Origin: JBKPCD01 sp046727175
GTDB lineage: Bacteria; Acidobacteriota; Vicinamibacteria; Vicinamibacterales; 2-12-FULL-66-21
NCBI GenBank assembly: GCA_046727175.1
Contig: JBKPCD010000018.1
Span: forward strand, 1-13,198
DNA: 13,198 bases
Direction: 5' to 3'
Position 1 is the stretch's first letter; every line of letters starts with the position of its first letter. The position numbers were made by a program, and so were the translations under genes. This document shows, piece by piece, positions 5,816 through 11,877 of the stretch. The notes below the pieces were generated by a model. The model made no database searches and was not told where the DNA came from. It saw only the letters and a list, made by a program, of their open reading frames with translations.

Positions 5816-8251
5816 CGAATCGACGTTCTTCTGCAGGACCTCCGGCATGCAGTCCGGCTGCTGCGGACTGCCCCGGGCCTCTCCATCGTCATCGTCGCCA
5901 CACTCGGTCTCACGCTGGCGACGATTATCGCGGCGTTTGCGGTGCTGAACGCGACGCTGCTCCAGCAGTTGCCGTACCGTCAGCCGGAGCGCGTCGTCTA
6001 TCTCAAGCATTCCTACGGCGACTCGGGCGGTGCGGGATCGATGCCGCTCTTCCTCGACTTCAGACGGCAGGCCCGTTCGTTCGAGAGCATTTCGGTGACG
6101 GCGCCATGGAGCTTCAATCTCACCGGCTCCGGAGAACCGGAACGCCTGCGCGGGTTGGTCGTGTCGGCCGACTTCTTCGAGACGCTCGGCGTTCCGGCCT
6201 GGCGTGGCCGCACGTTCCTGCCGGAAGAGGAGCAACCGGGACGAGCGGGCGTAATTGTCGTCAGCTACGGCCTGTGGGAGCGACGGTTTGGCAGCGACCC
6301 GCGTCTGATTGGATCGAGGCTGCAACTGAACGGCGATCCGTACGAGGTCATCGGCATCATGCCGCGCGGCTTTGCGTGGGGGCGGACTTACGGCAAGGAG
6401 GCACTGGGTGAGCTCTGGGCGCCCTTTGCGCTGACCGCCGCGCGCACGTCGGAGTCGGCGCGCGGGAACGAGTTTCTCGACGTCTACGGCAGACTTCGGC
6501 CGGACGTTCAGCTTCGAGACGCTCAAGCCGAGCTCGATGGAATCGTTCAGGGCCTGCGGGCACGCTTTCGAAACCGGTACACCGTCGCGAGCGGGTTCCG
6601 TGTGACGGCTGTCTCCCTCCAGGAGGAGATCATCGGGTCGCTGCGAGGAGGGCTCCTGCTCATCTTTGCTGCAGTTGCTTCGCTGGTATTGATTGCCGCG
6701 CTGAACGTCGCCGGTCTTCTGCTCGCGCGGGCGACAGGACGCCGACGCGAGACGTCCGTGCGCGTCGCGCTCGGCGCGAGTCGCGGCCGTCTCGCTCATC
6801 AGATCATGATCGAAGCGGCGGTTCTCGTTGCCGCGGCCGGGAGCGTCGGGCTGCTGGCGGCGTTCGTCGCCGCACGCGCGTTCGATCGCATCGATCGCAT
6901 CACGCTTCCGAGATCGCAGCCGATTCAAATCGACGCGACGGTGGCGGGGTTCGCGTTCATCGCTGCGCTGGCGGTCGCCCTCGTGAGCGGTCTCCTTCCG
7001 GCTCTTCACGTCTCGCGATCGAATCTCACCAGTTGGTTGCAGCCTCGAGCTTCCATCGCAGGCGGACGTGACGCCGGACGGATGCGCCGTGTGCTGATCG
7101 TCGCGCAAACAGCGCTCGCGCTCGCGCTGCTCGTCCAGGCTGGGCTGCTCGTCCGCAGTGTCGGCGAGCTGCAGAGAGTGTCGACCGGATTTCGGGCCGA
7201 GAACGTGCTGATCGCGCAGCTCAATCCGGTTTCGCGTTACCACGAAGACCACGCCAGAGTCGGTTTCGTCACGGACGTTCTCGCGCAGGTGGCCGGCAAG
7301 CCGAACGTCCTCTCGGCCGGAGTCGTATCGGAGCTTCCGCTCAGCGGATACAGCAACAGCAGCAGCTTTTACATCGAGGGGCGAATCATCCCTCAGGAAG
7401 ACAAGCAGCCTCATGCCGAGACGTGGTCAGCGACATCCGGTTATTTCGTAACGCTCGGCATCGGGCTGCAGCGCGGGCGCCTGTTCGACGATCGGGACAC
7501 GAGCGAGTCGGCGCCGGTGACAGTCGTGAGCGAATCGCTCACCCGCACCTACTTCCCTAGGGAGGATCCGATCGGCAAACGAATCGATTTCGAGGGAAGC
7601 TCGAGGAAACACGCCTGGCGCGAGATTGTCGGCATCGTCAGCGACGTTCACGATCGACATCTCGAGCGGATGCCGGGTCCGCAGATCTACGTGCCGTACG
7701 CGCAGCGACCGACCGGCGGCCTCTTCCTGGTTGTGCGATCCACGCAGGAAGCGCTCGGATCGCACGCGTTGGTACGTTCGGCCGTCCGCGCGGTGGACGC
7801 GAATCTGCCCCCGTACGGGTTTACGTCAATGGATCGCCTCGTCTCGCTGGATACCCGCGACAAGCGCGCCGGCAGCGCGGCGCTGGGGGCCTTTGCCGTC
7901 GCGGCGATGCTGCTCGCGGCGATCGGGTTGTACGCGCTGCTCGCGCAGACCGTGCGCGAGCGCGTGCCCGAGATTGGCGTCCGCATGGCGCTTGGCGCAC
8001 GGTCCACCGACGTGCTTCGGCTGTTCATTGAGGACGGTGGACGACTGATTCTGTTCGGCGTCGTCGCAGGTCTGCCAATCGCGCTCGTCGCGAGCCGTCT
8101 GCTGCGAGGCGTGATCTTCGGCGTAACGTCGACCGATCCCGCCACCTACGTCGCGGTGGGTGCGCTGTTCGTGATCGTCGGTGGCGCCGCCTGCGCACTG
8201 CCCGCGTGGCGCGCGACCCGCATCGATCCCCTCCGCGCGTTGCGCGAGTAA
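5813..8251 (+). CDS. ADOP-family (MacB/FtsX-like) ABC permease 2
   Basis: An 812-residue second ADOP-type permease. TM1 is at about 22-46; a first periplasmic MacB_PCD-like domain covers about 50-275. The first FtsX block starts near residue 277 with the coupling motif ETSVRVALGA. The second half starts with a TM helix near 424-445, then a second periplasmic domain, then a final FtsX block at about 682-812 with VPEIGVRMALGA and a closing TRIDPLRALRE. Length and architecture match ADOP 1, but the sequences are clearly diverged: where ADOP 1 has the usual IGVGANSAIFSV in TM1, this protein has LGLTLATIIAAFAV, so the typical GANSAIF signature is lost. No ATPase is encoded in the window. Substrate unknown; export or envelope remodelling is the family-level expectation. 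The gene ends in a strong terminator and converges on the minus-strand genes. It looks intact. Confidence 0.95.
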   Translation: MRIDVLLQDLRHAVRLLRTAPGLSIVIVATLGLTLATIIAAFAVLNATLLQQLPYRQPERVVYLKHSYGDSGGAGSMPLFLDFRRQARSFESISVTAPWSFNLTGSGEPERLRGLVVSADFFETLGVPAWRGRTFLPEEEQPGRAGVIVVSYGLWERRFGSDPRLIGSRLQLNGDPYEVIGIMPRGFAWGRTYGKEALGELWAPFALTAARTSESARGNEFLDVYGRLRPDVQLRDAQAELDGIVQGLRARFRNRYTVASGFRVTAVSLQEEIIGSLRGGLLLIFAAVASLVLIAALNVAGLLLARATGRRRETSVRVALGASRGRLAHQIMIEAAVLVAAAGSVGLLAAFVAARAFDRIDRITLPRSQPIQIDATVAGFAFIAALAVALVSGLLPALHVSRSNLTSWLQPRASIAGGRDAGRMRRVLIVAQTALALALLVQAGLLVRSVGELQRVSTGFRAENVLIAQLNPVSRYHEDHARVGFVTDVLAQVAGKPNVLSAGVVSELPLSGYSNSSSFYIEGRIIPQEDKQPHAETWSATSGYFVTLGIGLQRGRLFDDRDTSESAPVTVVSESLTRTYFPREDPIGKRIDFEGSSRKHAWREIVGIVSDVHDRHLERMPGPQIYVPYAQRPTGGLFLVVRSTQEALGSHALVRSAVRAVDANLPPYGFTSMDRLVSLDTRDKRAGSAALGAFAVAAMLLAAIGLYALLAQTVRERVPEIGVRMALGARSTDVLRLFIEDGGRLILFGVVAGLPIALVASRLLRGVIFGVTSTDPATYVAVGALFVIVGGAACALPAWRATRIDPLRALRE

Positions 8252-8284
8252 AAGGGAAAAGGGCCCTTTGCCTTTTCCCTTTTT
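8250..8284. terminator. Bidirectional intrinsic terminator between convergent genes
   Basis: A perfect 13-bp stem, AAAAGGGAAAAGG (8250-8262) paired with CCTTTTCCCTTTT (8271-8283), with an 8-nt loop. It overlaps the TAA of ADOP 2 and lies 7 nt past the stop of the minus-strand gene at 8292. The T-run at the 3' side and the A-run at the 5' side let it work in both directions. Confidence 0.9.
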
Positions 8285-8291
8285 CATCGCC

Positions 8292-8981
8292 TCATCGGAA
8301 CCCGAGAAGTTCTGAGACGTCGATCGCGATGTGAGTCGCCCGCCCCAGCCATCCGTGGCTGAAGGTTTCGCTCGTCCTCACGAGAAGATCCTCGTTCGTG
8401 ATGTGCGGCGCGATGTACACCGCCCCGTACGAGAACTGAAGAACGCCGCGCCAGTCGCGATATCTGTGCGCTCTCTCGATCTTGGCCGTGTGGACGGGTA
8501 TCAACTTGAGAGGCTTCAGCACCACCCTCGTCGACAAGCTGAGTCGCCATTCCTGAAATCCCGTTCCCTGGAAGCGGATTGCTCCGGCGCCAATCGTTGG
8601 CTCGATTGCGCCGAGCCAGTACCAGTTGCCTGGGAATTCCAGGGGCAGCGACAGGTTGCCTTCCACATGGCGCACTTCGATCAACCCGACGTCGTCCTTA
8701 TCCTTGTTGCTCAGAAACGAGAACTGGCCGTCGAAGCATGCCAGTCGACGTGACTTTTCGTCCTCGTGTGGTGTGAGAGGAGCCTTCCACACCGGGACGA
8801 ACTTGATCGCCCCTCCGTCTTCCCACAAACAGCCTGCGGGCATCCTGAATTCAATGCCTCCAAACGGCCCTGGTCCGCTGAGGCGCTCCAGCCACCCCCG
8901 TCCCCACTCCTGCGCGCGTGCCGGAGCTGCGCACACCAGAGAGACAAGCACGACGAGTGACAACCACCGCACGTGACGCAT
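8292..8981 (-). CDS. Exported protein of unknown function
   Basis: I do not recognise a family. The 229-residue product begins MRHVRWLSLVVLVSLVCAAPARA, a clear signal peptide with probable cleavage after Ala23, before QEW. The mature part is rich in alternating hydrophobic/polar strands, for example about 100-116, 119-137, 144-161, 179-191 and 215-221, which suggests a beta protein in the periplasm or a small outer-membrane barrel. The C-terminus is LLGFR rather than the usual terminal Phe of porins. Two cysteines (50 and 82) could form a disulfide. There is no lipobox cysteine after the signal. The ATG at 8981 is chosen because it starts the signal peptide and has GAGG about 6 nt upstream; an in-frame start 60 nt further up would put 20 polar residues before it. 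It lies 100 bp downstream of the kinase gene on the same strand, so it may be co-transcribed, with a hairpin between them. Confidence 0.75.
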   Translation of the reverse strand: MRHVRWLSLVVLVSLVCAAPARAQEWGRGWLERLSGPGPFGGIEFRMPAGCLWEDGGAIKFVPVWKAPLTPHEDEKSRRLACFDGQFSFLSNKDKDDVGLIEVRHVEGNLSLPLEFPGNWYWLGAIEPTIGAGAIRFQGTGFQEWRLSLSTRVVLKPLKLIPVHTAKIERAHRYRDWRGVLQFSYGAVYIAPHITNEDLLVRTSETFSHGWLGRATHIAIDVSELLGFR

Positions 8982-9016
8982 GAGAGCCTCGAAGAGTGGG
9001 CCCGTTCGTGTTGAAT

Positions 9017-9047
9017 GCGGCAGTGGCGCGGCCCACACCATTGCCGC
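9017..9047. repeat. Inverted repeat between the kinase and exported-protein genes
   Basis: GCGGCAGTGG (9017-9026) and CCATTGCCGC (9038-9047) form a 10-bp stem with one imperfect pair and an 11-nt loop. It lies in the 100-bp intergenic gap, 34 nt past the kinase stop and about 35 nt before the exported-protein start. There is no T-run. It could reduce read-through, protect an RNA end, or bind a regulator. Confidence 0.4.
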
Positions 9048-9081
9048 TTCCGGCGATCTCGAGCGCCGCGTTTCAGCGGAG

Positions 9082-11001
9082 TCACCGTGAGACGATCACC
9101 GGAGACTGAAAAATGCTTTCCGTAACGCCGGTGTCCTTCACCCGCTGGTCGCCCTTCGCCACGCGCCGGACCTTCGGTTGCGGGCTGTCGGGACAATAGA
9201 GGAGCGTTTCGGTGGCACTAGCAGCGAGGTCGTAGCACCGCATCGACGCGAACTCCACGCGGCTGAAGCGACTCTGAAACAACACCTTGTACGGTCCATC
9301 CCACAGGATCACGGCGAGCACGAGGATCGCGGCGACTGGCGCAATCAGCGCGAGGCCGTTGCGCGATGGGGAGCTGCGCTGGATCCGAACCAGCCGATAC
9401 AGCGCGAGCCCCGCCCCGAAGACCAGCACGTCGAGCATCTCGCGGTACCATTGATGGTTGTTCTCGTTGGCCGGGGACAGGATCGCCACTTGTTCTGCTG
9501 TGAGTTCGGAGATCGGGTTGGTGGTTGCGACGATGAGCGAATAGAAGATGGCGATCACGATGGCGAGGTATCCGACGCCGAGGACGAAGACAATCTGGGC
9601 AAAGCTCTGGGGATCATCCGCGCCGACTCGCATTCGGAGCGATCGGATCGTATTCGCCGTGCGAGCGGACCAGCGGTCGGCACCCGGCGAGATCCGCCGG
9701 ACCAGTCGCCACAGGAACGCGCCGGCGAGAACGAGGATGACGACCTGCGCGAGCTCGATGACCGGTCCGACGAGCGAACGCAGACCCCACTCAATCCACT
9801 CCACTGGTGACTCGGATACGAAATCGGCGCGCTCCAGCATCACGTTGAACTCGATCGAGTTGATGAAGCCGAGCAGCATCAGGGCAATCACGATGGTCGT
9901 CAGCCACGCGCCCGCAACCAGCAGGCGTTGCGCAACGGTTCGTGGGGAGGCGATCCGCTCCGCGTCTGTTGCTTCGAGCGCGACGAGATCGTGGACCAGC
10001 GTCGCGACCGACTGGTAGCGGGCGGCCGGATCGGCAGCCGTCGCGCGATCGATGACGCGAATGAAATCGCTCGGCAGATCCGGACGGCGCTCGGCCAGCG
10101 GCGTGCGGCGCTCCTGCTTGTGCGCCTGGATGATTCCTTCGAACGTCTGTCCTTCGACCGGATATTCCCCCGTGACCAGGTGGTAGAGGAGCACGCCAAG
10201 GCTGTAGATGTCGCTCTGCTGCGATGCGGTGGCCCCCGAGAGCAGCTCGGGGGCCATGTAGAGCGGCGTGCCGGCGAGCTCACCAGCGCCACGCGCGAGT
10301 TGCGCGGAGTCCCGTCCGGTCCCGAAGTCCATGAGGACGAACCGCCCCTTCTCCTCGCGCATCACGTTGCGCGTTTTCACGTCCCGGTGAATCAAACCGG
10401 CGGCGTGTACGGCGGCGAGCGCTCGTCCGACTGCCACCCCGATCGTGACCGCTTCCTGCGCACCGAACGGCCCCTGCGCGTTCAGCAGATCTTCGAGCGT
10501 CGTGCCTCTGATGAACTCCATGCAGAGGCCGATCTGCCCTTCGTGCACCTCGGCTGCGTAGACGTTCACGACGTGAGGATGCCGCACGCGCGCGAGCGCG
10601 CGGCCCTCGCGCAACATCCGCTCGCCGACGCGATCGGCCGCGGCATGCTGCGGCTGCAGGACCTTCAGCGCAACCTCGCACTCGAGCTGCGGGTCCCACG
10701 CGCGATACACGTTGCCCTGCGCCCCTTCTCCGATTCGTTCGCGCAGCTCGTAGCGACCCCACCGCGCCGCTGCGGCCGTCGTCGAACGCGCGCCATCGAG
10801 CGTTTCGTCGACGCGCCGTTCGTCACGTTCCAGCGCCTCGGCCGAGTCGTGCACCGTCCCAACCTGCGCGAGCAGGCGCAAGCTCCCGATAATCCGCCGT
10901 TCGTGATCGGTTGCGGCATGACGTTCGAGCGCGTCCCAGTCGATCGCCGCGCCGTCGGCGACGCGCGCGGCCACGTCGAGGAGCTCAGCGTCACCGGACA
11001 T
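9082..11001 (-). CDS. Membrane-bound Hanks-type serine/threonine protein kinase
   Basis: A 639-residue kinase that phosphorylates Ser/Thr using ATP. Residues 1-80 are a helical leader of the sort seen on ECF-linked kinases (WDALERHA, RIIGSLRLLAQV). The catalytic domain (about 84-345) is complete: glycine loop GEGAQG (91-96), Lys113 in VALKVL, a likely alpha-C Glu132, HRDVKTRN with Asp207 and Asn212, DFG (225-227) and APE (250-252), so it should be active. Five TM helices follow at about 360-381, 409-434, 467-491, 521-538 and 549-567. The loops at 435-466 and 539-548 are Arg-rich and therefore cytoplasmic, leaving loops 382-408 and 492-520 and the C-terminal tail (568-639, with Cys589 and Cys603) in the periplasm. 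No PASTA, PEGA or TPR sensor is present. The ATG at 11001 overlaps the sigma-factor stop by 11 nt, implying coupled translation. Inference: the partner sigma factor is its substrate or output. Confidence 0.95.
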   Translation of the reverse strand: MSGDAELLDVAARVADGAAIDWDALERHAATDHERRIIGSLRLLAQVGTVHDSAEALERDERRVDETLDGARSTTAAAARWGRYELRERIGEGAQGNVYRAWDPQLECEVALKVLQPQHAAADRVGERMLREGRALARVRHPHVVNVYAAEVHEGQIGLCMEFIRGTTLEDLLNAQGPFGAQEAVTIGVAVGRALAAVHAAGLIHRDVKTRNVMREEKGRFVLMDFGTGRDSAQLARGAGELAGTPLYMAPELLSGATASQQSDIYSLGVLLYHLVTGEYPVEGQTFEGIIQAHKQERRTPLAERRPDLPSDFIRVIDRATAADPAARYQSVATLVHDLVALEATDAERIASPRTVAQRLLVAGAWLTTIVIALMLLGFINSIEFNVMLERADFVSESPVEWIEWGLRSLVGPVIELAQVVILVLAGAFLWRLVRRISPGADRWSARTANTIRSLRMRVGADDPQSFAQIVFVLGVGYLAIVIAIFYSLIVATTNPISELTAEQVAILSPANENNHQWYREMLDVLVFGAGLALYRLVRIQRSSPSRNGLALIAPVAAILVLAVILWDGPYKVLFQSRFSRVEFASMRCYDLAASATETLLYCPDSPQPKVRRVAKGDQRVKDTGVTESIFQSPVIVSR

Positions 11002-11602
11002 CGTTGATCTCGTGCGCCAGGCGGTAGACCGCGCGCGCCACGGCCATGCGCGCCGCATCGGCAGAGGGCTTGCCGAGCGCGACCGCCACTTCCTCGTAGC
11101 TGTATCGCAGCTCGATGCGCGCGACGATCGCTTCGCGATCGGTGTCGCGGAGGCGCAGCATTGCCGCTTCGTATCGTTCGGTGTTCTCTCGTCCGATCGC
11201 CTCGTCGAGCGGCGACACGCCTCGATCGGCCGCGTTGTCGGCCAGCGTCGTCTGCGCGGGCCGACGGGTCCTCGCCCGGATCACATCCTTGATGCGATTG
11301 GCGAGCGCCTGCCGAAGATAGGCCTGCAGCGCCCCTTCACCGCGCGCTTCGAAGTCCTTCAGGCGGTGCAATGCAGCAAGGACCGTTTCCTGCACCAGGT
11401 CGTCGGTGTCGAGCATGTCGCGCGCGTAGACAGGCAGCCGGCCGCACGCCCAGCGGCGCAGCGGCGGCAGACACCGCCCGACCAGCCGCTCGCGAGCGGC
11501 GAGATCGCCCGCCTTGACCCGATTCAGCAACTCGATCGTGGTCTCGGGATCGAGAGGTCCTTCCTGGCGTTTTGGCGCGCCTCCCGGCGGCGAGGCAGTC
11601 AT
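10991..11602 (-). CDS. ECF-type RNA polymerase sigma factor, kinase-linked
   Basis: A 203-residue sigma-70-family protein. Sigma-2 is at about 20-110, with the core-binding motif LDTDDLVQETVLAAL (64-78) and, after it, AYLRQALANRIKDVIRAR, the -10-recognition part. A linker follows (111-140). Sigma-4 is at about 142-200, with YSYEEVAVALGKPSADAARM forming the helix-turn-helix for -35 recognition. There is no SnoaL-type extension. The next gene, overlapping by 11 nt, is a Ser/Thr kinase rather than an anti-sigma factor, an arrangement known from kinase-controlled ECF groups. Thr66 lies inside the DTDD motif at the core-binding surface. The start is uncertain: the ATG at 11602 has no good Shine-Dalgarno; the in-frame ATG at 11701 would add 33 residues of weaker coding character, but a very strong Shine-Dalgarno lies upstream of it. 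I prefer 11602 because domain homology begins soon after. Confidence 0.9.
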   Translation of the reverse strand: MTASPPGGAPKRQEGPLDPETTIELLNRVKAGDLAARERLVGRCLPPLRRWACGRLPVYARDMLDTDDLVQETVLAALHRLKDFEARGEGALQAYLRQALANRIKDVIRARTRRPAQTTLADNAADRGVSPLDEAIGRENTERYEAAMLRLRDTDREAIVARIELRYSYEEVAVALGKPSADAARMAVARAVYRLAHEINDVR

Positions 11603-11710
11603 TTTGGGGCGTGGAATGCGCCTCCATGATAACGCCTTCGCTCGCTTGTCGCCTCCTGACAGGGCTTCCGCTGTCGCCCCAAGCGCTTCGGCAACACGCA
11701 TGGCATCGTC

Positions 11711-11733
11711 TCAGCAACTCATCGGCACCTCCT
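11711..11733 (-). promoter_or_regulatory. Strong Shine-Dalgarno with a three-codon leader ORF upstream of the sigma gene
   Basis: On the minus strand, AGGAGGT (11733-11727) is followed after 4 nt by ATG AGT TGC TGA (11722-11711), a Met-Ser-Cys micro-ORF in frame with the sigma factor. An in-frame ATG (11701) follows 9 nt after this stop. It might be a leader that controls reinitiation, or the relic of an older start. No other strong ribosome site is seen before the sigma gene. Confidence 0.4.
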
Positions 11734-11843
11734 CTCAGCCAGCCTCCGAGTCGTGGGGATCATTTAGGGAAACGCTGGTGGCGCCGAAATCAAACAGTGT
11801 TGCGGTGGAATCGATTGTTCGGCCTTTGCCAGGCTGGCATCTA

Positions 11844-11866
11844 GACGGTCGGCAATCGCCGGTTCC
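11844..11866 (-). promoter_or_regulatory. Possible ECF-type promoter upstream of the sigma gene
   Basis: On the minus strand, GGAAC (11866-11862) is followed after 14 nt by CGTCTA (11847-11842). These resemble the -35 GGAAC and -10 CGTC elements used by many ECF sigma factors. The spacer is about 2 nt shorter than the usual 16-17, which weakens the call. If real, it would give autoregulation with a leader of roughly 230 nt. The rest of 11603-11877 shows no other gene. Confidence 0.25.
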
Positions 11867-11877
11867 CGACGCGCGCT

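Noticed and set aside
5717..7414. A 565-codon open frame antisense to ADOP permease 2
   Set aside because: It lies opposite a fully recognisable permease. Its translation is Arg/Asp/Glu-rich with no domain, as expected from the antisense of GC-rich coding DNA with G/C at third positions.
8982..9041. Longer N-terminus for the exported protein
   Set aside because: It would bury the signal peptide behind 20 residues and overlap the intergenic hairpin.
9928..11007. A 359-codon plus-strand frame opposite the kinase
   Set aside because: It is the complement of an intact kinase domain. The product is low in hydrophobic structure and rich in Arg, with no motif and no ribosome site that I could see.
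11012..11629. A 205-codon plus-strand frame opposite the sigma factor
   Set aside because: The sigma-2 and sigma-4 motifs identify the minus strand as coding; this frame is its shadow.
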